This document shows, one piece after another, positions 1-6,246 of a stretch of DNA of 7,094 nucleotides (position 1 is its first letter; every line of letters begins with the position of its first letter). The stretch is from CAZIKB01 sp964539665. Its GTDB lineage: Bacteria > Zhuqueibacterota > Zhuqueibacteria > Oceanimicrobiales > Oceanimicrobiaceae. The notes beneath the pieces were generated by a model, which was given only the letters and a program-made list of their open reading frames with translations, did no database searches and was not told the DNA's origin. Position numbers and translations under genes: made by a program. The stretch is taken from the NCBI GenBank assembly GCA_964539665.1, contig CAZIKB010000208.1, forward strand, positions 1 to 7,094. The letters run 5' to 3'.

Positions 1-991
1 AAGTTGCAACCATAACCGCCTTAATGGTGTGCACTCTGTTCTCGGCTTGATCAAAAACAATTGAAGCTTCTGATTCGAATACATCTTCAGTTACTTCCAT
101 GCCGTCAAGTTTATATTTTTGATAAATTTCCTCACCAACCCTGGTTTGTCGATTATGAAAAGCAGGCAGACAGTGGAGATATTTTGTACTATTTTTGCCG
201 GTCTTTGCCATGGCTTCTTTGTTGACCTGGAAAGGTTTTAGTAATTTAATGCGTTCACCCCAGGCAGATTCAGGCTCACCCATTGAGACCCATACATCAC
301 TGTATAAGAAGTCAGCGCCGCTTACACCCTCTTCGACATTGTCCGTAATGGTGATTTTAGACTCGGTTTTTTCTGCAATATCCCAACACTGTTTTACCAG
401 ACCAGCGCCAGGCTGAAATTCTTTTGGAGATGCAATTCTGACATCCATGCCCATTTTAGCCCCGCCGACCAGCAAAGAATTAGCCATGTTAAAACGGCCA
501 TCACCCATGAAGCAATAGGTGATTTTGTGTAATGGCTTTTGAGCGTGCTCGATCATGGTCATAAAATCTGCCAGTACCTGGGTTGGATGGAACTCATTGG
601 TTAAACCGTTCCAAACAGGGACGCCGGCATACTTTGCCAACTCCTCGACTATTACCTGGCCAAAACCGCGATACTCAATACCATCGTACATTCGGCCCAG
701 AACACGCGCAGTATCTTTCATGGACTCTTTATTACCAATCTGAGAACCGGACGGACCAAGATAGGTTACATGCGCACCTTGATCATAACAGGCTACCTCA
801 AAGGCACAACGTGTTCTTGTTGAGCTTTTTTCAAAAATCAGGGCAATGTTTTTACCTTTCAATCTCTGTTGTTCGATACCGGCATATTTTGCTTTCTTTA
901 AATCAATTCCAAGATCAATTAAGAACTGAATTTCTTCAGGAGTATGATCAAGCAATTTCAAGAGGTGTCTGTTTCTCATGTTAAAAGCCAT
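1..991 (-). CDS. argF: Ornithine carbamoyltransferase (3' end cut by window edge)
   Basis: This cytosolic enzyme joins ornithine and carbamoyl phosphate to make citrulline, or runs the reverse phosphorolysis in the arginine deiminase pathway. I translated 330 uninterrupted residues from the ATG at 991 to the window edge. Family motifs appear in order: STRTR at 57-61 (carbamoyl phosphate), HPTQ at 135-138, a GDGRFNMANS segment near 163-172, D232 with SMGE at 236-239 (ornithine), and HCLP at 273-276. The last visible residues, HTIKAVMVAT, are the usual C-terminal ending, so probably fewer than about ten residues are missing. The start has an AAGGAGAG Shine-Dalgarno six bases upstream. The text around residues 98-145 (YDGIEYRGFGQ, WNGLTNEFHPTQ) resembles the ArcB/E. 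coli ArgF branch, so a catabolic role (arcB) is as possible as a biosynthetic one. It lies 176 bp downstream of rocD on the same strand. Confidence 0.96.
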   Translation of the reverse strand, partial: MAFNMRNRHLLKLLDHTPEEIQFLIDLGIDLKKAKYAGIEQQRLKGKNIALIFEKSSTRTRCAFEVACYDQGAHVTYLGPSGSQIGNKESMKDTARVLGRMYDGIEYRGFGQVIVEELAKYAGVPVWNGLTNEFHPTQVLADFMTMIEHAQKPLHKITYCFMGDGRFNMANSLLVGGAKMGMDVRIASPKEFQPGAGLVKQCWDIAEKTESKITITDNVEEGVSGADFLYSDVWVSMGEPESAWGERIKLLKPFQVNKEAMAKTGKNSTKYLHCLPAFHNRQTRVGEEIYQKYKLDGMEVTEDVFESEASIVFDQAENRVHTIKAVMVAT

Positions 992-995
992 CTTG

Positions 996-1003
996 CTCTC
1001 CTT
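996..1003 (-). promoter_or_regulatory. Shine-Dalgarno of argF
   Basis: Minus-strand AAGGAGAG, with AAGGAG ending six bases before the ATG at 991, fixes the start of the ornithine carbamoyltransferase. Its first two A residues are also the last two bases of an ATTGTTAA octamer (minus 1009-1002) that recurs in the upstream palindromic array, which could matter for translational control. Confidence 0.8.
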
Positions 1004-1058
1004 AACAATAATTTTTGACTGCACGAATTCGATTTAAATCTCAGTGATCTACTGTTCC

Positions 1059-1110
1059 ATTGTTGTATTGTTAAATTGTTTGATAATTAACAATGAGACA
1101 ATGTAACAAT
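1059..1110. repeat. Palindromic array of six ATTGT/ACAAT words at 8-nt period
   Basis: Read directly: ATTGT begins at 1059, 1067 and 1075, and ACAAT begins at 1090, 1098 and 1106. Each triplet has exact 8-nt spacing. All three pairs are symmetric about the same centre (position 1084.5), giving Watson-Crick arms 1059-1064/1105-1110, 1067-1071/1098-1102 and 1075-1080/1089-1094. A shifted register gives an 8-bp arm, 1067-1074/1087-1094 (ATTGTTAA/TTAACAAT). It lies in the 176-bp rocD-argF gap, upstream of argF in the direction of transcription. It could be a multi-site operator or an RNA stem in the leader. There is no T-run to suggest an intrinsic terminator. Confidence 0.7.
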
Positions 1111-1142
1111 TATGAATTTTATCAGCTATTTCATTCATAATT
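1108..1142. repeat. 10-bp perfect inverted repeat after rocD
   Basis: AATTATGAAT at 1108-1117 is the exact reverse complement of ATTCATAATT at 1133-1142, with a 15-nt spacer. It begins about 26 bp past the rocD stop and shares three bases with the adjacent ATTGT/ACAAT array, so the two could not fold fully at once. The half-sites contain TGAAT and ATTCA, the core of the ArgR operator half-sites, but the 15-nt spacing does not match the usual 18-bp ARG box. No T-run follows, so a terminator role is not supported. Confidence 0.6.
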
Positions 1143-1167
1143 CAACATTGCTGCTTACTGTGCCAGG

Positions 1168-2370
1168 TTATCCTAATACTTTTCTTATTCGTTCCATTGC
1201 GTAATCAATCTCTTCTTTAGTAATTACTAAAGGCGGAGCAAAGCGTATAATCCAGTCATGGGTTTCTTTACATAGTAGTCCCAATTCCTTCAATTTTGTT
1301 GTATACTGTCTTGCTTTGCCGGCAGACTCTTTCAGGACAACGCCGATTAACAAACCTTTTCCTCTTACTAACTCAATTTTGTCTGAGGACATTTCTTCAA
1401 GCTTTCTTCTAAAATAATTCCCCATTTCCATCGATCTTTCAACAAGGTTTTCTTCCAGGATTACATCGATGGCTGCGATGGCTACAGCACAGCCTAATGG
1501 ATTACCACCAAAAGTTGAACCGTGCGTGCCGGGTTTGAACAACTCCATAATATCTTTATTTGCGGCAATAGCGCTTACCGGGAATACACCACCGCCCAAA
1601 GCTTTACCCATAATGATAATATCAGGAACAATTCCTTCGTACATATAGGCAAACATTTTGCCGGTTCTTGCAAAACCCGTCTGGATTTCATCGCAGGCCA
1701 GGAGGATATTGTTTGTAGTGGCAATTTCTCTTAATCCTTTTAAGAATCCTTCTTCAGGCACGACAACACCGGCTTCCCCCTGAATAGGCTCAACAAGAAT
1801 TCCAACAGTATTAGCAGTGATCGCATTACGTACAGCTTCGAGGTCATTGTATTTAATAATTTTGAATCCCGGTGTAAACGGACCGTAGTTATCATGGGCT
1901 ATTGGATCATCCGAAAAAGAGACAATGGTCGTCGTGCGACCGTGGAAGTTTTCGGTGAAAACAATAATTTCGGCCAGGTCCCTTTCAACACCCTTAACCA
2001 TGTATCCCCATTTCCTCATGGTTTTGATAGCAGTCTCTACCGCTTCGGCGCCGGTGTTCATAGGGAGAATCATGTCTTTTTCGGTTAAATCAGCAAGTTT
2101 TTCAGCAAAGATGGGCCATTTATCATTAAAGAAAGCCCGTGAGGTCAGAGTTAAAACATCTGCCTGGTCTTTTAATGCTTTGATGATTTTAGGATGACGG
2201 TGCCCCTGGTTTACTGCCGAATAAGCTGAAAGCATATCAATGTAGCGCTTACCTTCAGGATCTTCCACCCAGATTCCCTCTGCTTTTGAAATTACTACTT
2301 CGAGAGGGTGATAATTATGCGCACCGAATTTGTGCTCCATATCCATTAATTCTTTCGAACTATAACTCAT
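1168..2370 (-). CDS. rocD: Ornithine aminotransferase (ornithine-oxo-acid transaminase)
   Basis: This PLP enzyme moves the delta-amino group of ornithine to 2-oxoglutarate, giving glutamate-5-semialdehyde (in equilibrium with pyrroline-5-carboxylate) and glutamate. The 400-residue product is full length for class III ornithine aminotransferases. Visible features are SAYSAVNQGHRHP at 48-60, which carries the tyrosine used for ornithine specificity in human OAT; NTGAEA at 105-110 (PLP phosphate); FHGRT at 142-146 with the substrate-carboxylate arginine R145; EPIQGEAG at 194-201; DEIQTG at 227-232 with the pyridine-binding D227; and MGKALGGG at 254-261 with the Schiff-base lysine K256. The C-terminal IIRFAPPLVI block is also typical. 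The ATG at 2370 has a GAGGTGA ribosome-binding site. It starts 28 bp after the GTPase stop codon, so the two are almost certainly cotranscribed. The similarity to family members, including the Y50 equivalent, argues against acetylornithine aminotransferase (ArgD). Confidence 0.95.
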   Translation of the reverse strand: MSYSSKELMDMEHKFGAHNYHPLEVVISKAEGIWVEDPEGKRYIDMLSAYSAVNQGHRHPKIIKALKDQADVLTLTSRAFFNDKWPIFAEKLADLTEKDMILPMNTGAEAVETAIKTMRKWGYMVKGVERDLAEIIVFTENFHGRTTTIVSFSDDPIAHDNYGPFTPGFKIIKYNDLEAVRNAITANTVGILVEPIQGEAGVVVPEEGFLKGLREIATTNNILLACDEIQTGFARTGKMFAYMYEGIVPDIIIMGKALGGGVFPVSAIAANKDIMELFKPGTHGSTFGGNPLGCAVAIAAIDVILEENLVERSMEMGNYFRRKLEEMSSDKIELVRGKGLLIGVVLKESAGKARQYTTKLKELGLLCKETHDWIIRFAPPLVITKEEIDYAMERIRKVLG

Positions 2371-2398
2371 AAATCACCTCGTTTTTTGAAAAGTTCTT

Positions 2399-3724
2399 TT
2401 ATTCTTTCGGAAATTTATCTTTTAAAATCTGCCTGAGTATTGGAGTACTATTTTCACCCAGCTCATAGGTTACTCTTACCGCAGGCTTATTGAATTTAAC
2501 AATTCTGCCCAGGTCAATCGGAGTAGCTATAACAACGAGATCACAGTCGGTATTGTTGATGGTTTCTTCAAGATCCTTCATTTGGGCATCACCGTAACCC
2601 ATTGCAGGCAACAGGATACCGATTTCCGGGTACTTTTTAAACGTATCAGTAATTGATCTTACCGCATAAGGACGTGGATCAACCAACTCCGCTGCACCGT
2701 ATTTATTAGCCGCGATAATACCTGCACCGTACTTCATTTCACCGTGCGTTAAGGTCGGACCATCTTCTACAACCAGGACTCGTTTGCCTTTGATTTGTTC
2801 TCCACCTTCCACAAAAACAGGCGAGGCAGCCTCGATTACCTGTGCATCAGGATTAATATTTTTGATGTTTTCTTTGACTTGGTTAATTCCTGCCAGGTCA
2901 GCGGAATCAACCTTGTTGATAATAAGCACATCTGCCCTTCTGAAGTTCACTTCACCGGGGTAATACTTTAATTCGTGACCAGGTCTGTGAGGATCAAGAA
3001 CGACGATTTCCAAATCTGCTTTATAGAATGGGAAGTCATTGTTACCTCCATCCCAGAGGATGATATCGGCGGTCTTTTCAGCTTCGTCAACAATAGCCTG
3101 GTAATCAACTCCGGCGTAAATGGGGATACCTTTGCGGATATGCGGCTCGTATTCTTCCATTTCTTCGATTGTGCAATCCTTATCTTTTAAGTCTTTAATG
3201 GTTTCGAATTTCTGCACTTTCTGTTTTACCAGGTCACCATAAGGCATTGGATGACGGATGGCAGCGACTTTGTGTCCCATTTCCATCAAAATTTCTGCAA
3301 CACGGCGTGTTGTCTGGCTTTTCCCACAACCAGTTCGAACAGCGCAAATTGAAACAACGGGCTTGTTTGATTTAATCATAGTTTCTTCAGGCCCAAGCAA
3401 AATGAAATTTGCACCGCATTTGTTTACCAGAGCGCTTTTGCTCATTACATAATGGTATGGGACATCGCTGTATGAAAAATATACATCATCAATTTCCAGC
3501 TCTTGTATTAATCTTTCTAATTCTTCTTCAGCATAAATAGGAATTCCATCCTTGTATTCAGGATGAGTGTTCCCGGTTAAGTCCGCCGGATATTTTCGGC
3601 CATCAATATCTGGAATCTGAGTAGCGGTGAATGCAACAACTCTCACATATTTATTGTTTCTGAAATAAGTATTGAAATTGTGAAAATCTCTACCAGCCGC
3701 GCCCATAATTAAAGCTTTTCGCAT
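2399..3724 (-). CDS. P-loop GTPase of the COG2403 / cyclic 2,3-diphosphoglycerate synthetase-like family
   Basis: A 441-residue cytosolic protein with a Rossmann-like N-terminus (LIMGAAGRDFHNFN, 5-18) and a P-loop NTPase core. The Walker A-like loop is VRTGCGKS at 129-136, a probable Walker B/switch is LWDGGNNDFPF at 223-233, and NKVD at 270-273 matches the G4 guanine-recognition motif. Conserved C-terminal blocks are EDGPTLTHGEMKYGAG (320-335), LPAMGYGDAQ (372-381) and TPIDLGR (401-407). I recognise this as the family often annotated 'predicted GTPase' or, by similarity to the methanogen enzyme, cyclic 2,3-diphosphoglycerate synthetase; that reaction is not established for bacterial members and I do not assert it. 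The ATG at 3724 has a near-perfect AGGAGG. It is the first gene of a unit with rocD (28-bp gap) and perhaps argF, so a role near ornithine or carbamoyl-phosphate metabolism is inferred from context only. Confidence 0.85.
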   Translation of the reverse strand: MRKALIMGAAGRDFHNFNTYFRNNKYVRVVAFTATQIPDIDGRKYPADLTGNTHPEYKDGIPIYAEEELERLIQELEIDDVYFSYSDVPYHYVMSKSALVNKCGANFILLGPEETMIKSNKPVVSICAVRTGCGKSQTTRRVAEILMEMGHKVAAIRHPMPYGDLVKQKVQKFETIKDLKDKDCTIEEMEEYEPHIRKGIPIYAGVDYQAIVDEAEKTADIILWDGGNNDFPFYKADLEIVVLDPHRPGHELKYYPGEVNFRRADVLIINKVDSADLAGINQVKENIKNINPDAQVIEAASPVFVEGGEQIKGKRVLVVEDGPTLTHGEMKYGAGIIAANKYGAAELVDPRPYAVRSITDTFKKYPEIGILLPAMGYGDAQMKDLEETINNTDCDLVVIATPIDLGRIVKFNKPAVRVTYELGENSTPILRQILKDKFPKE

Positions 3725-3728
3725 TTAA

Positions 3729-3734
3729 CCTCCT
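3729..3734 (-). promoter_or_regulatory. Strong Shine-Dalgarno of the GTPase gene
   Basis: Minus-strand AGGAGG lies four bases before the ATG at 3724. It is the best ribosome-binding site in the window and suggests that this gene leads its transcription unit and is well translated. Confidence 0.85.
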
Positions 3735-3756
3735 GCTAATGTTACGTTTTGAATAG

Positions 3757-3807
3757 TTACCTTTAATTAAACCAATCACAGTTGTAAATAACACGTTTTA
3801 AAGGTAA
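3757..3807. repeat. Inverted repeat in the presumed leader of the GTPase-rocD unit
   Basis: TTACCTTTAA at 3757-3766 is exactly complementary to TTAAAGGTAA at 3798-3807, with a 31-nt loop. It lies between the candidate -10 box at 3862-3867 and the AGGAGG at 3729-3734, so it would be a stem in the 5' leader RNA or a split operator. There is no T-run downstream. The function is unknown. Confidence 0.55.
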
Positions 3808-3861
3808 AGTAATCTACAAAATCTATGTTTGATTTTCAATAAAATGTTGCCAGAGTAAATT

Positions 3862-3867
3862 ATTATA
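3862..3867 (-). promoter_or_regulatory. Candidate -10 box for the GTPase-rocD unit
   Basis: Minus-strand TATAAT lies in the 219-bp gap upstream of the GTPase gene. The hexamer 17 bases further upstream (CATAAA) is a poor -35, so this is a tentative call based on a perfect -10 in the right place. A transcript from here would have a leader of roughly 130 nt containing the 3757-3807 inverted repeat. Confidence 0.35.
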
Positions 3868-3943
3868 TCGCCATTTTTTTCCAATTTATGACGACGTTCT
3901 CTCCCCATAAAACAATTTCATATTCAGCAGCACGCTTTATTTT

Positions 3944-4900
3944 TCAGAGAACTGCCCTTAAGGTCTTCAGACTGATTTTGTTTCCGCTAATAATCAAAAT
4001 CACATTTTTCTTTTCAAATTTGTGCCGATGTTTAATAAACGAGGCAACTGATAAAGCCGCAGCTCCTTCCACAAGTAAATAGTGTTTTTCCAACATCAGC
4101 AGCATAGCATCTTTTATTTCATCCTCTGAAACCAGCACAAAATCATCCACGTATCGCTTGCAATATTCAAATGTAAGAGAACCTGTTTCGATGCCGCCTG
4201 CCGTGCCATCAGCGAGAGTAGGTTTCGATGCCATTTCAACAATCCTGCCGGCCTTTACAGATTCGAACATCACAGCGGAGTTTTGCGGCTGACAGCCAAT
4301 AATTTCAATACTTTTATCCAAAGATTTCAAATACCCGGCGACTCCCGATATTAATCCACCGCCACCAACTGGTACAAAGACCGCATCGATAGATGAAATT
4401 TGTTTTTGTAACTCGAGCCCAACAGTTGCCTGCCCAAAGATAATTTGATGATGATTGTACGGTGGAATAACAACCTGATCCCGGATTTGTGCAGTTTCCC
4501 GGGCATACATTTCAGTTTCACAGACATCAGATCCATAGAATTCTAATTTTACACCAAAGGCTTGCAGCGCCGAGATTTTTGCTTCGCTGGCGTTGCCGGG
4601 AAGAAAAATGGTTCCCTCAATGCCCGTTTTGCGTAACACATGTGCCACAGCCATGCCATGGTTTCCGCTTGATGCCGCAATGACGCCTTTCTTTTTTTCT
4701 GCTGCTGAAAGAGAAAGAATCATATTAGCCGCTCCCCGCAGCTTGAAAGAACCGGTGACTTGCAAATTCTCCAATTTAAGGTACACCTGGCAATTCCCTG
4801 ACTGGCTCAACGAATCAGACAATTCAACAGGAGTCTGGCGGATATAACTGTAGATTCTTTGTTCAGCGTCATTGGTTCTTTTAAGCAAATCATTGTTCAT
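3944..4900 (-). CDS. Serine/threonine dehydratase-type PLP enzyme (EutB/BhcB-like possible)
   Basis: A fold-type II PLP enzyme expected to eliminate water or ammonia from a beta-hydroxy amino acid. With the ATG at 4900 it has 318 residues, the short form without a C-terminal ACT regulatory domain. In that numbering, GSFKLRGA holds the Schiff-base lysine K53, SSGNHG is at 77-82, GQAT is near 156-159, the phosphate-binding GGGGL is at 179-183, and VEGAAA begins at 277. The usual C-terminal SGGN motif reads SGNK here (304-307 region): the serine that contacts the PLP ring is kept, but the second Gly and the Asn are changed. A TTG at 4930 would add ten residues, but the ATG has a GGAG ten bases upstream and fits the family better. 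It follows the cyclodeaminase-family gene by 30 bp. Threonine/serine dehydratase is the default call; beta-hydroxyaspartate or hydroxyectoine dehydratases are alternatives. Confidence 0.88.
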   Translation of the reverse strand: MNNDLLKRTNDAEQRIYSYIRQTPVELSDSLSQSGNCQVYLKLENLQVTGSFKLRGAANMILSLSAAEKKKGVIAASSGNHGMAVAHVLRKTGIEGTIFLPGNASEAKISALQAFGVKLEFYGSDVCETEMYARETAQIRDQVVIPPYNHHQIIFGQATVGLELQKQISSIDAVFVPVGGGGLISGVAGYLKSLDKSIEIIGCQPQNSAVMFESVKAGRIVEMASKPTLADGTAGGIETGSLTFEYCKRYVDDFVLVSEDEIKDAMLLMLEKHYLLVEGAAALSVASFIKHRHKFEKKNVILIISGNKISLKTLRAVL

Positions 4901-4910
4901 TTCACTAAAA

Positions 4911-4914
4911 CTCC
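4911..4914 (-). promoter_or_regulatory. Shine-Dalgarno deciding the dehydratase start
   Basis: Minus-strand GGAG (within TTGGAG) sits ten bases before the ATG at 4900. It lies downstream of the in-frame TTG at 4930, so it supports the ATG over the TTG start. Confidence 0.5.
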
Positions 4915-4930
4915 AATCTGTAAAGACCAA

Positions 4931-5884
4931 TCATTTGTTGAGCGCCTCATAGACTATTTTGGATATTTGAATGTCCTGCACAGCTACCCCCGTCAAATCC
5001 GCAACCGTAACCTGCTCCTCTGATGCTCTGCCCGATTCAGGATTTGCGATTACCTTTCCCAGCTCAACGGGAATATTTTTTAGTAAAACACCCGATCTGG
5101 TCGCCTGGTAAATCTCCCCACGAGTTCGCGACTGTTCAAGGCTGTCGGCAACCACAATATCCGCCACCTGAAGAATCTTTGAATCCAACTCCTGTTTTTC
5201 CGTTGTATCTGAACCCATCGCTGTTATATGTGTTCCTTTTCTTATTTCACCACTTTTCAGCAGCGGCGTCTTTGAAGGCGTTGCAGTTATGATCAAATTG
5301 CAGCGTTCGGCAACTACGGCGGGCTCAAGCGTTGTTTCAACCTGATAACCGCTCTGTTCCATATCTTTTTGATATTTGTCCAGCTCTTCTTTATTGATCC
5401 CCCACACCGTGAGATTTTTACAGTCAACAAAGGATCTCAGATACTCAACTTGCAACCTGCCCTGGATGCCAGCGCCAAAGATGCCGATACGATGAACATT
5501 TTTGGGCGCCAAGTATTTGGCGACCACCGCACCCGCTGCTGCAATCCTGACATTGGTAAGGTAACCTTCGTCTAAAAGAATGCTGGCCAACTCACCGGTC
5601 GTTTGTTTAAAAATAAGCATCAATCCATTGGTAGTCGGAATGTTTTTATGAATATTTTCATAAGAACCTGAAGCGATCTTGATCACATAAAATTCATCTT
5701 CTTTGATAAAACCATATTTGATATGACAATCGCCTGGCGGATCTTCAAAAATTAGCTCACCCACAGGGGGAACTACTACTTTGCCTTGCGAATAGGCTAC
5801 AAAGCCTTCCTCAATCGCCTGAATTGGATCGAGTTCAGGCAGCACTTTTTTTATTTGATCGAGATTAAAAATAGTTGGTTTCAT
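4931..5884 (-). CDS. Ornithine cyclodeaminase / mu-crystallin family NAD(P)-dependent enzyme
   Basis: A 317-residue member of the family that includes ornithine cyclodeaminase (ornithine to proline plus ammonia), ketimine reductases, archaeal-type alanine dehydrogenase and EutC/BhcD. Visible features, numbered from the ATG at 5884, are: an N-terminal substrate domain with a conserved IKIASG lysine (K69); LTNVRIAAAGAVVAKYLA with R113 for the substrate carboxylate; a Rossmann dinucleotide loop GAGIQG at 137-142; GSDTTEKQEL at 224-233 with the catalytic-type D226; and the C-terminal signature DLTGVAVQDIQIS around 296-308. From memory, proven ornithine cyclodeaminases spell the aspartate loop closer to GGDxPGKTEL, so the exact substrate is open. 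The start is set by AAAGGA just upstream; an in-frame TTG at 5908 adds eight residues but lacks an obvious site. It is first gene of a pair with the PLP dehydratase. Confidence 0.88.
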   Translation of the reverse strand: MKPTIFNLDQIKKVLPELDPIQAIEEGFVAYSQGKVVVPPVGELIFEDPPGDCHIKYGFIKEDEFYVIKIASGSYENIHKNIPTTNGLMLIFKQTTGELASILLDEGYLTNVRIAAAGAVVAKYLAPKNVHRIGIFGAGIQGRLQVEYLRSFVDCKNLTVWGINKEELDKYQKDMEQSGYQVETTLEPAVVAERCNLIITATPSKTPLLKSGEIRKGTHITAMGSDTTEKQELDSKILQVADIVVADSLEQSRTRGEIYQATRSGVLLKNIPVELGKVIANPESGRASEEQVTVADLTGVAVQDIQISKIVYEALNK

Positions 5885-5888
5885 TTTG

Positions 5889-5895
5889 TCCTTTC
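5889..5895 (-). promoter_or_regulatory. Shine-Dalgarno deciding the cyclodeaminase-family start
   Basis: Minus-strand GAAAGGA ends four bases before the ATG at 5884. It lies inside the reading frame opened by the TTG at 5908, so it favours the ATG as the true start. Confidence 0.6.
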
Positions 5896-6070
5896 TAACA
5901 TAAGCCAAACAGATTCAAATCCATTCCATCTTCATCAATACTACTCCACATTATTGTAGATTTTTGAATGAGACCATGGATGGATGAAATAATCTGGATA
6001 ATTTGTATTAAATGAAAAGTCTGTAATTCGGAACTCAGACACTTCAGTATGTTGAGGTAACTTAAAAAAG

Positions 6071-6090
6071 GTTTAAATCGGAGATTTAAC
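6071..6090. repeat. Short imperfect hairpin
   Basis: TAAATC at 6074-6079 pairs with GATTTA at 6083-6088 around a GGA loop; with a one-base bulge the stem extends to GTT/AAC at the ends. It resembles the hairpin at 6143-6160 (both have an AAATCG core facing ATTT). It is short and could be chance in AT-rich DNA. Confidence 0.35.
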
Positions 6091-6142
6091 ACTTTGTCTA
6101 TATACTCTAACCAATATTGATGAACCATTATTGACCAGGGTA

Positions 6143-6160
6143 TGCAAATCGAAATTTGCA
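6143..6160. repeat. Perfect 7-bp hairpin with tetraloop
   Basis: TGCAAAT at 6143-6149 and ATTTGCA at 6154-6160 flank a CGAA loop. On the minus-strand RNA the loop reads UUCG, a stable tetraloop sequence, although the closing pair is U-A and not C-G. No T-run follows on either strand, so it is not a standard terminator. It lies about 260 bp upstream of the cyclodeaminase-family start. Confidence 0.5.
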
Positions 6161-6246
6161 AGAAGTCGCTTGTATTTTCTCAGTTGTCTTCCCTAATGTC
6201 AGAAGATACATCGGACAGCATTAGCTGCTACACTTCATCTTTTGCT

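Noticed and set aside
195..984. Plus-strand open frames opposite argF
   Set aside because: They lie antisense to an intact, well-conserved OTC and encode nothing recognisable.
992..1167. Intrinsic terminator between rocD and argF
   Set aside because: The inverted repeats are AT-rich stems with no T-run after them on the transcribed strand.
4901..4930. TTG start at 4930 for the dehydratase
   Set aside because: It directly abuts the upstream stop codon and has no ribosome-binding site of its own apparent; the ATG at 4900 has GGAG upstream.
5885..5908. TTG start at 5908 for the cyclodeaminase-family protein
   Set aside because: The AAAGGA Shine-Dalgarno lies downstream of this TTG and points to the ATG at 5884.
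5895..6161. An 88-codon open frame on the minus strand in the gap upstream of the cyclodeaminase-family gene
   Set aside because: It overlaps the ribosome-binding site and TTG region of the next gene, has an Ile/Leu/His-rich composition expected from AT-rich non-coding DNA, no recognisable domain and no good Shine-Dalgarno.
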